Below, piece by piece: positions 45,327 through 57,810 of a stretch of DNA of 64,000 bases. Position 1 is the stretch's first letter. Each line of letters starts with the position of its first letter. This DNA is from Pristionchus mayeri. Lineage: Eukaryota; Nematoda; Chromadorea; Rhabditida; Neodiplogasteridae. The position numbers were made by a program, and so were the translations under genes. A model generated the notes under the pieces. That model made no database searches. It was not told the DNA's origin and saw only the letters and a program-made list of their open reading frames with translations. The stretch lies in assembly GCA_036245805.1 (NCBI GenBank), contig BTRK01000003.1, positions 36,225,215 through 36,289,214 of the forward strand. The letters are read 5' to 3'.

Positions 45327-47537
45327 AGGTTGATGCAAAAGTCTTGCGGTTTTTTGTGTCCTTGCTTTGAACTATCATAATTCTCTCGTCTCAAATCACG
45401 ATGACTAATAAACATAGCAATGTTTAGAGGTATGTTTGTACTTTACATACACGCATTTCAATCAATCCGATATCGCAATCAACTCAATAATTTATGATAA
45501 ATCCAATTAGAATTTATTCTCAAAATTTTGCATTAAATGTATTTTACTGGATATTTGTTGGCAAAATTCACGAAACCTGCCCATACTGATGTCTGAGAAG
45601 TATTACGTATACACTTTCAGAAAATATGTTAGAACTGTCTCTCGATTAAGTTTGGACCGAATTACATGCTATTGAAAATATGCTGTCGATTCTGGTTACA
45701 TGAAACTTTTTCGGATTTTTTGCATCGAAGACCAAGCATATAGGCTTCACTATGAGTGCGCTATATTCACTCACCAAGAGGCTTTATTCTCTGAAAAAAT
45801 ATTGGCGCCTGCACCTTTCTCGTTTCAGAAAATTTGAATTTCTCATTTTCCAAAAATATGCGAAATGAACATAAAAAATGCAATATGTAGTCATTTACAG
45901 ATCAATGCATTTCTCAAAAGGATGTAACTTCCATCATCCATGAGAAAAAGTATGTATAGGGTAAAGATGGGAGCTTCATATAACCACCAGGAATTGAGCA
46001 CTCATGCTTCAGAGGAAACAGAATATTGAAAAATGTGTCGTTTTCGATGGATACTCACTTTATCACATTTTTCGATCTGATATTGATGCCGTAGGATCTT
46101 GTTGTCAACAAAAAAGTTGTTTGAAATAATTTTCCGAACATTTTGAGCCCAAGGTCACCATTCTAGCTCATCTGGGAGCTGAAATATGGTAGAGCCGGAA
46201 GCGGAACCGGAAAATGCCTAAAAGACGGTTCTGAAAAAAAACGGACGGTTCCCACGTAGAAAGTTTTCTCGTCCCCAATATACTTCGGCTTAATTATCTC
46301 GTGGATACTGCACAAATCGCACGTCGGTTGTGAGAGCCAAATGTCTTAGACTCGGCGCCAGATAGTCCAGGTTTTTATCTCGTTGCACAATTGTTTTTTT
46401 GTTCTCAAGCACTATTTCCAGTTCAATACCGATTGTCGATGAATAATGCTGCAACAAGACTCATCATTGAAAAGCCTGCAGTTATCCCAATGAGGTTTCA
46501 ATGCGGTCGACTTGCATTCTTTGCTGAAAATGTTTTACATTTTGCTGAAAATGTTTGAGCGAATTTGAATGATGATCACATCAACCGTATTCAGATAATT
46601 GAAAGAAGACCTTTCATAGACTATCACGGGTAAGGACCTCCGTTCTCTTGTTTATAACGGAGAAATCTCATTCCACATTGTCCTCCTCTCCTACCACAGT
46701 ACGAGAACAGATATTGCTGTCTCCTCATTCTAAGTACTATTTTATAACTCGACTGTTCGAAAGAGTGTGTAGAAAGATGAGTCTGTTTTATCGTTTGACG
46801 AACTCTATCTCCTACCTCCTACCATATCTTGTCCCAATCACCCGCCTGAATGTCATATCACGCGTCTTCTGAGAGAATGCATGAAAATGGACACCCCGCG
46901 GATCCAGGAGCCCCAACTTTCAGAAGTATCCACGAGATAATTATACCAGAGTATATTGGGTATGAGAAAACTTTCTACGGCTTTTAGGCATTTTCCGGTT
47001 CGCACCCGGTTCTACCGTATTTCCGCTCCCAGATGAGCTAGAATGGTGGCATTGGGCTCAAAATGTAGGGAAAATTATTTCCAACAAATTTTATGTTGAC
47101 AAAATAGTTCGCCGACGTCAATTTCATATTGAAATTTTCGAAAAACTGCAATAAAAAACAGAAAATAAATTCTACCGGCTCGGGGACCCCACCCTTTCAA
47201 GTATGCGGTGTTCATATTCGAATTCTCCATGCCCGGTTCTATCAGGAAAAAAATATAGCCGAACTCCTTAGGCGTGACAAGTGGTCTTCCCAAGGCGAAA
47301 ATTGCGTCCAACTCGCTCAATTTCAAAATCACTTCTCTGAAAATCATAGGATAAAAGCTCCAAATCATGACTATATTGGCGAAAACATCATAAATAAGTA
47401 ACATAACTCTAAATAACTCAAATGGAAAGCATTTTGCAACTTTAAAAAAAATCGAAATCAATTTTCATGAATTTCGGTTTTCATATTTTTCATGGATCAT
47501 TTGCAACCAAATCATATAAAACAATGATATGATAATG
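45327..47537 (-). repeat. Repeat A, copy 2 (inverted arm)
   Basis: Reverse complement of 40424-42655, starting with TTAGGTTGATGCAAAAGTC at 45334. The few differences include a short gap near 46978 where copy 1 has AACGTAGAAAG context. Confidence 0.8.
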
Positions 47538-48003
47538 CAGAGGCATGATTTCTTCAACAAATATGATTTCGGTCACAGAGCCGGAAATTACAAACTTTCC
47601 GGTTTTGATTTCCGAATTTGGACAAAACTATGTTCTCTATGGAAAATTAAAGCCGCCTAGTTATTTATATTTATGAGTAACTATAAATAAACACATTTTA
47701 CGCTAGAAGGAAGATTTTGTCAAGATATGATAGTCCTGCATTTTGCAAATTGTAATTTGTATTTTTGAAGTGTAATTTCAGCTGCAATTGAATCTACGCT
47801 GAAATTTAATGTCAGAATCCTTTCTTGTCGCAGAAAATGCGTTTGTTTATATTTAATATGAAATATAAATAACTAGATGGCTTGATTTTCCATACATTTA
47901 ATAGTCTGGTCCAAAGCCGGAAACCAAAACCGGAAAGTTTGTAATTTCCGGCTCTGTGACCGAAATCATATTTTTTTCGAAGAAATCATGCCTCTGCATT
48001 ATC
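47530..48003. repeat. Short palindrome joining Repeat A copies 2 and 3
   Basis: GCAGAGGCATGATTTCTTC (47538) pairs with GAAGAAATCATGCCTCTGC (about 47980), with further paired blocks (GGTCACAGAGCCGGAAATTA). The centre is at about 47768. Copies 2 and 3 of Repeat A are thus mirror images around this point, making one longer palindrome of about 46.1-49.4 kb. Confidence 0.7.
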
Positions 48004-49391
48004 ATATCATTGTTTTATATGATTTGGTTGCAAATGATCCATGAAATTATGAAAACCGAAATTCATGAAAATTGATGCAATTTTTTTCGAAATGTTTTCG
48101 ATTTTTTAAAAAAGTTGCACAATGATTTCCATTCGAGTTATTTAGAGTTATAATACTTATTTATGATTTTTTCGCCAATATAGTCATGTTTTGGAGCTTT
48201 TATCCTATGATTTTCAGAAAAGTGATTTTGAAATTGAGCGAGTTGGACACAATTTTCGCCTTGGCAAGACCACTTGTCACGCCTAAGGAGTTCGGCTATA
48301 TTGTTTTCCTGATAGAACCGGGCATGGAGAATTCGAATATGAACACCGCATACTTGAAAGGGTGGGGTCCCCGAGCCGGTGGAATTTATTTTCTGTTTTT
48401 TATTGCAGTTTTTCGAAAATTTCAATATGAAATTGACGTCGGCGAACTATTTTGCCAACATAAAATTTGTTGGAAATAATTTTCCCTACATTTTGAGCCC
48501 AATGCCACCATTCTAGCTCATCTGGGAGCGGAAATACGGTAGAACCGGGTGCGAACCGGAAAATGCCTAAAAGCCGGTTCCGAAAAAAACGGCCAACGTA
48601 GAAAGTTTTCTCATACCCAATATACTCTGGTATAATTATCTCGTGGATACTACTGAAAGTTGGGGCTCCTGGATCCGCGGGGTGTCCATTTTCATGCATT
48701 CTCTCAGAAGACGCGTGATATGACATTCAGGCGGGTGATTGGGACAAGATATGGTAGGAGGTAGGAGATAGAGTTCGTCAAACGATAAAACAGACTCATC
48801 TTTCTACACACTCTTTCGAACAGTCGAGTTATAAAATAGTACTTAGAATGAGGAGACAGCAATATATGTTCTCGTACTGTGGTAGGAGAGGAGGACAATG
48901 TGGAATGAGATTTCTCCGTTATAAACAAGAGAACGGAGGTCCTTACCCGTGATAGTCTATGCAAACGTCTTCTTTCAATTATCTGAATACGATTGATGTG
49001 ATCATCATTCAAATTCGCTCAAATATTTTCAGCAAAATGTAAAACATTTTCAGCAAAGAATGCAAGTCGACCGCATTGAAACCTCATTGGGATAACTGCA
49101 GGCTTTTCAATGATGAGTCTTGTTGCAGCATTATTCATCGACAATCGGTATTGAACTGGAAATAGTGCTTGAGAACAAAAAAACAATTGTGCAACGAGAT
49201 AAAAACCTGGACTATCTGGCGCCGAGTCTAAGACATTTGGCTCTCACAACCGACGTGCGATTTGTGCAGTATCCACGAGATAATTAAGCCGAAGTATATT
49301 GGGGACGAGAAAACTTTCTACGTGGGAACCGTCCGTTTTTTTTCAGAACCGTCTTTTAGGCATTTTCCGGTTCCGCTTCCGGCTCTACCAC
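48003..49391 (+). repeat. Repeat A, copy 3, truncated
   Basis: Same orientation as copy 1; stops at GGCTCTACCA near 49389, where copies 1 and 2 continue. It is followed by a 40-bp repeat of its own upstream part (CAGTCTAAGACATTTGGCTC). Confidence 0.75.
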
Positions 49392-50345
49392 AGTCTAAGA
49401 CATTTGGCTCTCACAACCGACGTGCGATTTGTAAAAATCGATCCGGGGTATTTGAATGATGTAAGGGTTCGCTTATATTTCGCAGATTGGAAACTACTGG
49501 AAAAATGTTTGATTCCTTTGCGCGAAGGTTTCAGGTGCGCTAAATTAGCAAACGATTGAATGTTATTTAGTGCACCTGAAACGTACGCGAAAATACAACG
49601 GAATTTTTCCACTATGTTTAATAAGATAAGTACAATGTTCACAACAATTCAAAACTATTCTAGATTTCAATTCTTCATGAATGCATCGAACCACTATTCG
49701 CTTTCACAACTGACAAGCTGAAGATTAAGAATGTGAGATTCATTTATATATAAATCCATTTAATAGGACACAACAAGTTTGCCACTGCAATGGCATTGAG
49801 CACGGATTAGGATTCAGCATATGACACTAGAGTGCCAAGAGTGTTGTTTACAAAAGTGATATACCGTGTCTAGCGTGAATGGTATGGGCACAGCAAAAAG
49901 TGATCAAAATGCATAGTTTCTCAGTAGAATGAGGTAAACTCAAAATACATGTTGCATTATACTAGGCTCCCCTAAGCTCTGTGACATAATTGGAATTGAA
50001 TTTTTTTCGATTATATTTCTTGGTTGAGTTTTAAATTGTGTAATTACTAATGAATAATATGTCTTGGAAGAGATTGGAATTGTATCGATTTCTACATCTC
50101 CGCTCTCTAAATATGTGTTATTGAGAATGCTGGTAATGCTATGTCGCAACTTGGTTTTAATCGTCTGCTAACTCTCGCTAAAACTGTGAGGGATATCAAC
50201 CTCTGTCGTGACGATTCACTCGATGCCCAAGACTTGTGTGCTCTTCGGCAGGTAAGCAATGGAATTCAAGGTACACGGTCTGATGAGAACCCATCGCACT
50301 ATTCTCACATGAGGCTCCAATTACAAAACTTCATAATCGAAAATA
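49392..50345. other. Mixed non-coding sequence
   Basis: It includes a hairpin at about 49527-49583 (TTTCAGGTGCGCTAAAT ... ATTTAGTGCACCTGAAA). A few stretches look splice-bordered (for example 49665-49734, and 50141-50250 ending with GTAAGC), but I cannot connect them to a gene. Confidence 0.35.
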
Positions 50346-51264
50346 TTAGGTTGATGCAAAAGTCTTGCGGTTTTTTGATATTTTGTCTTCCATCTCCCTT
50401 TCAGTTTGACCGATGACCTTCCGTATATTAATTACTAATGAGGCCTTGCATACTCTTTCATATGCGCACCCTATCAGCATTGCCCAATCGGAGAGGGGAG
50501 AGCAGGGCAAAGTTAAAATTGCGAACATTTACCCATCGAAAACGACACATTTTTCAATATTCTGTTTCCTCTGAAGCATGAGTGCTCAATTCCTGGTGGT
50601 TATATGAAGCTCCCATCTTTACCCTATACACATTTTTTCTCATGGATGATGGAAGTTACATCCTTTTGAGAAATGCATTGATCTGTAAATGACTACATAT
50701 TGCATTTTTTTATGTTCATTTCCCATATTTTTGGAAAATGATAAATTCAAATTTTCTGAAACGAGAAAGGTGCAGGCGCTTTTTTTTTTCAGAGAATAAA
50801 GCCTCTTAATGGATGAATATAGCGCACTCATAGCGAAACCTATATGCTTGGTCTTCGATGCAAAAAATCCGAAAAAGTTTCATGCAACCAGAATCGAAAG
50901 CATATTTTCAATAGCATGTAATTCGGTCCAAACTTAATCGAGAGACAGCTCTAACATATTTTCTGAAAGGGTATAAGTAATACTTCTCAGACATCAGTAT
51001 GGGCAGGTTTCGTGAATTTTGACAACAAATATCCAGTAAAATACATTTAATGCAAAATTTTGAGAATAAATTCTAATTGGCTTTATCATAATTTATTGCG
51101 TTGATTGCGATATCGGATTGATTGAAATGCGTGTATGTAAAGTACAAACATACCTCTAAACATTGCTATGTTTATTAGTCATCGTGATTTGGGACGAGAG
51201 AATTATGATAGTTCAAAGCAAGGACACAAAAAACCGCAAGACTTTTGCATCAACCTAATACTAC
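50346..51264. mobile_element. Non-autonomous mariner-like element
   Basis: TTAGGTTGATGCAAAAGTC at about 50347 and complement ending at about 51263. Interior from 50530 equals the last 0.7 kb of Repeat A, with about 5 percent differences. No transposase. Confidence 0.75.
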
Positions 51265-51389
51265 GGAAGGGTTTTATTTTTGGTTCTCATCCGGGGGGTT
51301 CTCATCATCCAAATGGTTCTCATCCGACCTTGTGCTGTATTTCAATGTCTGAGTAAAATCCACAATATAATATAATTTAGATCATAATG

Positions 51390-52521
51390 GACGGTAGCTG
51401 CAAATTGAAAAAGTTCGATGCTTGTTTTGGCAAAGGAATGGATAGGGCCTTTCTGGAAAAATGTTTTGGCGTTACTTTCGAGAATTTAACGAATACGAGG
51501 ACCTACAGAGCAAGCAATGAGTCTGTGGAGGTACTATTTATCAATATATTCATATGATCAAAAGTTGTACAAACTAGACTGACAAAGAATGGACGTGAGG
51601 GTAGGTTGGAGTTTTTGTAACGAGACCTAGGGGGATCGAAAAATAATCATCGAAATATGATCAAATTCTAAGAACTTCTACGTTTTCCATATCTGCAGTG
51701 CCTCTGTGGACGGCTGGGTGGTAGTGGAATTTCGGAACATTCTTTCGAACATTCTTTCGGAACGAAATTTACGGTTTTACACCTCTCCTCACTATGAGCG
51801 CAGACATCCACATGTGTCCTCAGCAGATATGAAAAACGTAGAACTTCGTAGAATTTGATCCTGTTTCGATCCCGATATCTCTCGTTCAAAAACTCCAACC
51901 TTCCCTCGCGGCCTATCCTTGTGAGAACGACATTTTCCCGATATCATCCTCTCACATAAGCCGTGCTGAACTAATCATTTTGACATTCTGGGTAATTTAG
52001 GTTTGGCCTTCCAGGTCCTATCAAGGCTACCTAAGTTCCATATTACCTTTCCCGGTACCATCACATGACACCCAGGTTCCAAAGTGATCTGGCATGTATG
52101 GGACTCGGGTTGCATGTTTCGGAAGATGGTTATCCAAAAAATGGGTATAAGGCAAGACCAAATGTATTCTGGGGCCTGGGTAGCTTCTGGTGGAACATGC
52201 GTCCGCACTTGAAAAAAAAGAGTCCAATCTTCGGTCCGGGTGATTGAAACAGAGCCGCACATTCGATCGTTTCTCAAGTAATTATCGATGATTATAAATA
52301 TTTGTTTGTAGATTTACTCTAAAGTTCCTGCTTGCTATTTTGCAGCAGATATTTGCAATGTCGAGAGCAACCTCATGACGATTATGTATTTCGGTATGGG
52401 TACTTCAAACATTATCTTCGAGGATTGCTCCGAGAAGCCTAATCAACGTTGCAAGATCAGTTACAATATGCATCCGTCATTAAACCAAAACGCGTACCAT
52501 TCAATGGAACATCTTGGATAA
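51390..52521 (+). CDS. Exons of an unrecognised Cys-containing protein
   Basis: First exon about 51383-51530 (MDGSCKLKKFDACFGKGMD, ending SVE before GTACT) and another at 52346-52521 (DICNVESNLMTIMYFGMG, DCSEKPNQRCKI) ending TAA. Both have acceptor-like TTTAG/TTGCAG starts. The 0.8-kb intron between holds a foldback element at 51580-51924. They may be the upstream part of the same family whose last exons appear at 54841-55638. No domain recognised and the start is not defined. Confidence 0.35.
51580..51924. mobile_element. Foldback MITE,  relative of the tRNA-bearing element at 1881
   Basis: TAGGTTGGAGTTTTTGTAACGA at the left pairs with TCGTTCAAAAACTCCAACCT-like sequence at the right, and the outer ACAAAGAATGG/CCTATCCTTGTG ends match those at 1881-2662. 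It lacks the tRNA-like part. Confidence 0.6.
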
Positions 52522-52910
52522 TCTTTATTAAAAAAAACTATCATCATAATTTATGTTTGATATCTCTCTTTATCATGCTTTCAAATTTATTGTAATAAGC
52601 GTAAAACATCTAGCGTATACTCGCACATGGAACACTCTCATTTGCTCTTCTTCACATGTAAAGTGTGCATCATCCAATAATTATCTGATTCAAAAACCCG
52701 CCTAACCGCCGATTCGTTGGCTTCTAGCGCCCTCTTGGGGAGATATTTTATCTCTCAATCGCCACTCTCTTGCTCGCATTGATTGGAGAGATTATCTCGG
52801 AGGAGACATAGGGTTTCCTTGATATTCGCCGTCTCCTTATAGCTCCTCCGTGCAAGCATGCGCCCTCCGCATTCGCGTGCGCTCTCACCACTCAGGCATA
52901 TCGAGACAGC

Positions 52911-52985
52911 ACTACGTCGGATGAGAAGTATGCCCTCATGCCCGCCAAAGGCGTTATGACGTCATAATTCTCATTTGTCGTATTG
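52911..52985. mobile_element. Palindromic MITE, GGTCGGATGAGAAC family
   Basis: CTACGTCGGATGAGAAGTAT pairs with the complement of ATAATTCTCATTTGTCGTAT, with CATGCC and GACGTCA blocks between. The surrounding 52530-53330 holds no gene that I can support. Confidence 0.6.
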
Positions 52986-53339
52986 TCTTCAAGACATTTT
53001 ATGAGAGACTTTTTGATTCAGTGAACATCTGCTTGGCACTAGGCCAAAAATCGAAATCCTCCGAAATGTGCATACATGCAGTACTCGGTGAGTTTAGCTC
53101 AGGCGTGGCCTATTTAATGTTCTAGATCCCCCGCTGAGGTATGCACTTTAGTTCAAAAATTTCAATTTTCGAATTTTGCCATTTCGACTGATATCTCTAG
53201 AACGACTGATATCTCTAAAAATGCATACAATATTCAGTTGATTGTGCATACACAATTTTAGATCAATTGACTTGAAACTGTTAGAGGAAAAACCAAAATT
53301 CAATCTATATAATTTTTAGCATGCTCGGTTGGGTAGGTA

Positions 53340-54374
53340 CAGTCGCGCCGGAAAGTCACCGTACACTTTTTGAATTTGTTGTATCTTTTTGCCCAAGAAA
53401 TGCATCAGTCTGGCACTCAGGTATTATGTACCAAATCCATCGGAGATTATGATCATGGTATTATGATATGACACCATCGCATAGTTATTGTGTAGTGATG
53501 ACGCAATCAATGGGCACTTTTTCAAAACGGCATTATTCTTACATCGATTGTTTCCTGTTCGCCATACTTTCTATGATTGGAGATATGACCGAGGTCTACC
53601 CAATTTTTGAAGGTGCTGCTCGGTCGCACATTTGCTGCAGCGAAGCTGCAAAAACAGGATTTGAAATTCGGAACTCGGCTTCTAGAGTAGCTAGAGACCC
53701 GTTCGAAGCATCAAAATGATCGCCATCATGAGTACACATGATCCTGAGAATATGAATACGATATCTCATAATTTGCCCTCAGGGCATGAACAAATCACTT
53801 TTTTGCATGACCATTTTTGGACATCCATAACTTTACGGAAAAGTTTAGTAAAAATCTGATTTTTATCTGGTAATGTTATGAATGTCCAAAAAAATGGTCA
53901 TGCAAAAAAGTGATTTTTTCATGCCCTGAGGGCAAATTATGAGATATCGTATTCATATTCTCCGGATCATGTGTACTGATGATGGCGATCATTTTGATGC
54001 TTTGAACGGGTCTCTATTTACTCTAGAAGCCGAGTTCCGAATTTCACATCATGTTTTTGCAGCTTCGCTGCAGCAAATGTGCGACAGAGCAGCACCTTCA
54101 AAAATTTATTCTGGGTAGGCCTCGGTCATATCTCCAATCATAGAAAGTATGGCGAACAGGAAACAATCGATGTAAGAATAATGCCGTTTTGAAAAAGTGC
54201 CCATTGATTGCGTCATCACTACGCAATAACTATGCGATGAAGTCATACCATAATACCATGATCATATTCTCCGATGGATTTGGTACATCATACCTGAGTG
54301 CCAGAATGATGCATTTCCTGGGCAAAAAGATACAACAAATTCGAAAAGTGTACGGTGACTTTGCGGCGCGACTG
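53340..54374. mobile_element. Tc1-like foldback element, 1.04 kb, TA target duplication
   Basis: CAGTCGCGCCGGAAAGTCAC at 53340 and complement ending at 54374 (one or two differences), both next to TA. The arms remain paired to a centre near 53858 (for example GCCCTCAGGGCATGAACAAA and complement). CAGT-type ends with TA fit the Tc1 group. No transposase. Confidence 0.8.
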
Positions 54375-54840
54375 TATATACCGTTTTTTATGTGCGTGCT
54401 TTGTAGCGCTCACTGATTAATATTTATATAAAAACTATTAGCGAAAAAAAATTGGGACATAAATAAAACCGAAATTAGTCAGTTCGTGATACAATTCAGG
54501 GTACCGTATCCTACCATTGATTGAACACCTCACAGATTCTTGAACGTTGATGAATTTTTGAATCATTCGGAATTTGAATGGTTCGGTGTAGAAGCCATCT
54601 GGCACATAACAGAACAATTGATATCGATCGCTGAAATATTTGACCACAACTTTTACCATGAATTTTCATCTATATCGCCACAACATGTTCCGATAATACG
54701 ATTTCAACTCAGCTGAAGCGACAGTGTTCAATTGTGGGCATGCTCCCGCACCTCCGTCTTACCAGTCCCGACTTCAGTGAACTATTTCCAAAGCTATTTT
54801 CCTTATTTTTAATTAATGATAATCGCACGGACATTTTCAG

Positions 54841-55638
54841 CGAACAAGCAATGCATTGAGCATCCCGACTTCAATGAGATCACGAGATCCTGCGAATGTA
54901 TTTGAAATTTAACTGTACTTCTTTTTTCTGTCAGTGATATAATCTGTGAGAGAAATTATATCGAAAAATATTATTAGTGCACGAAAATAAAAATACAAGG
55001 GAAATCACAACAGTTTTTAAGGGAAACTCGATGCAAAGTACTGCGCGGAAGTGATCACTCATGACGGAAGAAGACAATTGCTGGAGATGCCGAGTATAAT
55101 ATTCTTAATTTCCTTCCGATGGCTAAATTCAGATTACCCAAAGAACAAGGTGTATGATGTCGACCACTTCATTGATGAGACTAAGAAAGCAGATAATTTC
55201 CATCTCATGGCAAGTTTCTCACTTTTATAAATTTCGAAAATATTCGAAAAAATTGGAATTATTAATAAATATGATAATCAAGGTGACAGAAATAATCGTT
55301 CGTCAACACTGCTGGGCGACCATCTACTACAGAGAGATCCACGAGGTAATCAGTCGAGTTCGAGAAAAACGTCTAGAGAGATGTGAGAAATGAATAGACG
55401 GAGATCAGTTTATCGAACTCTAGTGAGCATTATCTCCAGGTGCATAGGGTCGGGCAATTTGATGGAATGTAGAAGCATTTAGGATTCAAAACTGGATGGA
55501 GGGGCAAATGTTCAATTGCAGAGGTACACACTCACGCCGAGCGGCTACGGAAAGCATCAGGTAGCTTAGTTCTGCAACAATAAACTGAAAACACCCGAGG
55601 AGGGAAGTCGCAGATTCGTGTGCGATTGCATGAAATAA
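54841..55638 (+). pseudogene. Paralogue of the Cys-module exons, with an internal stop
   Basis: 54841-54897 (NKQCIEHPDFNEITRSCE, an EGF-like start as in the lectin genes), 55022 to about 55090 (KLDAKYCAEVITHDGRRQ), about 55133-55211 (DYPKNKVYDVDHFIDETKK), 55283-55351 (VTEIIVRQHCWATIYYREIH) and 55522-55638 (RYTLTPSGYGKHQ ... RFVCDCMK, TAA). Compared with 31828-32628 the order and spacing are the same. TAG at 55567-55569 falls inside the last exon, and the donor after MPS lacks GT. Confidence 0.45.
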
Positions 55639-56058
55639 TTTATTTACTTCGAAGTACTTTGAATAAATCATTTCAATATTACAACGAAGAATCTTTCTTA
55701 CAATGGATAATACAGCGAAAAGGGCGTCTTTGGAGATCGTGAATTTGCAAAATCGAGCTCCATTTCTTGCTAAAACATTGCGCGTGAATATAGAGCAGCT
55801 CGTAATTTCTGCATCTGCCCAGTGGAAATGACAACATCAGGAAACGAAATGACCGGCAGAGAAATGACTCTCTCAAAAGGCCATTGTCTCTCGCCAAATG
55901 GACACTCGTTCGTCATAGCCACAGTAAATCGTGGGAGCAATGCGAAGTTGACAATTCGTTCTGCTCTCTTCTTTCCAAGCGCGCTCTATCATACCATCCA
56001 ATGATAGTGCGTGGAATATGAAGAGGGACCGACTCGTCACTACTAGATCTAGGAGTGT

Positions 56059-56066
56059 TATAAAAG
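56059..56066 (+). promoter_or_regulatory. TATA box of secreted Cys/Gly-rich gene 1
   Basis: TATAAAAG, 47 bp before ATG 56113. Gene 2 has the same arrangement. Confidence 0.5.
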
Positions 56067-56112
56067 TAACGGGGGATGTAAGAACAAGCATAATCATCCA
56101 CCTGTTCTCATC

Positions 56113-57407
56113 ATGAAGACCGTCCTTCATCTGGCTCTTCTTCTGGTCTTCATCCCGACACTCACGGAGGCACAAGGCCCCCGCTACTGGGCTTACTTTA
56201 ATTCGTAAGAAAAAGTGTTATGTTGAATAGCCAGTGTATCGTATACCCCATTTACATTACTTGAATCTTGAGTTGAATATACACGTATTTAGATTCGAAT
56301 TCTACAAATTTGCATACTAAAGGTAAAATAAAAGGTGTTAGGGATTTCCACGCAAGAGCGGCCTGTGCCGCCCCATGGTTTATGTAACAACGTATCCTGG
56401 AAAAAAGAGTATGTTGCGATACTTCAAACCGCCCGTATTGTGAACACGTGATCGGGGATTTGCTTTTACTATTGATTACTGATGAAATAAAAAAAATCCT
56501 TGCAGTTGTTTTTCTGACTGCACAAGTCGACAAGGCAGCGACCACTTCAACTGCCAATCAATGTGCAGGTACTGTAAGAAAATTCCGCATATCGTTCATA
56601 TCGCCTTATATTTCTCATGAAGACTTTTTGATTCATGTATCAAACGTTGTGTTCCGGCTCTGGGGCGACAGTACAGTAAACACCGTATTAGCATTTGAAA
56701 CTTATGATACTTTGAACACAGATGATACAAAAACATTTTTTGCTTTGTACGAATAATAATGTAATCATCACTTGCGGAACTAATTAATAATTTGAGCACG
56801 ATACTTGATGTTCTCTGTTCTCACAATAACATATATTATACAAAATAAATATAGCAATGAGGAAGTGCGCGTACACGTTAGTGAACTCAAAGTGGAATTA
56901 TTGATTTAAAAAAAATATATTTTTAAAAAAGGTTTAGAATAAGAGCTTTCGATTTTGTATATTAGAAGAAGATACGTATAATTTGACTATTACCATGACA
57001 TGATAGATCAAAGTTCATTACCACGTCTACAATTTTCTAAGTTTTCCAAAATAATGTACAATGTCTAGAAGTAACCTTCATGTTTTCAGCTCCCGATGTG
57101 CGAGCGAGCGTGAGGACCCTACCACGACTCCGATGCCCCTCTGGAGAGAAGATCCCGCCAAGTACAAGTCAAGCGCTCATATACTATATTTCTACACTCA
57201 TGAACGCATATACTTGACTATTCTTTATGCTAGCATATTTAGGCGGAGGCGTGGAATAAGCTGAATGATCGATGGAATGGAAATGGAGGAAATGGGGGCA
57301 ATGGGGGCGGATTTGGAGGTAGTGGAGGATTTGGAAGCGGTAGAGGAATTGGAGGAGGAATTGGTGGTGGTGGATCGTCTGGAGGACTCTGGGGCAGACG
57401 GAAATGA
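56113..57407 (+). CDS. Small secreted Cys-rich protein with Gly-rich tail, gene 1
   Basis: Exon 1, 56113-56204: signal peptide MKTVLHLALLLVFIPTLTEA and the mature start. Exon 2, 56506-56568: CFSDCTSRQGSDHFNCQSMC, with C-x3-C-x10-C-x3-C spacing; another Cys follows in exon 3 (SSRC, from 57090). Exon 4, 57243-57407: WNKLNDRWNGNGGN followed by a Gly-rich tail ending LWGRRK and TGA. Exon 3 continues PTTTPMPLWREDPAKYK, but its join to exon 4 does not fit a GT donor in phase; read without that intron, the frame stays open a little longer and ends at about 57264. Gene 2 at 60384 has the same exon order and cysteine spacing. Two C-x3-C pairs are typical of helical-hairpin peptides, some antimicrobial, but that role is only a guess. 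Confidence 0.6.
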
Positions 57408-57810
57408 TTGCAATACTAGAGCTAGATTTTGATCTTCGATTTTGTTGTTACTCTTTAGTTCTTTCATTTGTTGGTCTCGTTTATTGTTTTGTGATAAACT
57501 GTGTTTAATATTTTGAACGGTTTTAAGGTCACCGCAGTAAGAAACACTCACAAATCTATATTTTCAATCAATATTTTTTGTTAGACTCTCCTCTGGATTA
57601 TCTGGCCCACTTTCGGGGGGGGGGATTGGAGATGATTTCGTCTGATCCCAATATACGATCTTATCTCGTGTCTATTAAATTACTTAGTCGTTATTATTAG
57701 ATTACATGGGAGTGTTGCTGATATGTACGAATTTCGACGGATTTTTGACTATTTTATGATCCCATTGAGATAAATTATTCGAAGTTTCAATTGTCGAAAA
57801 CAATATAAAT
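57408..57810. other. Intergenic
   Basis: No gene seen; a G-run (57616-57624) and AT-rich sequence precede the foldback element. Confidence 0.45.

Noticed and set aside
40554..48479. Repeated open frame of about 100 residues at 40554-40883, 47075-47461 and 48186-48479, and its antisense partner
   Set aside because: It lies inside Repeat A, is open on both strands and has no start context, splice pattern or recognisable motif; more likely chance in a low-complexity repeat.
52065..52247. Open frame MTPRFQSDLACMGLGLHVSE and its antisense
   Set aside because: Frames overlap on both strands with no convincing splice borders; not connected to neighbouring exons.
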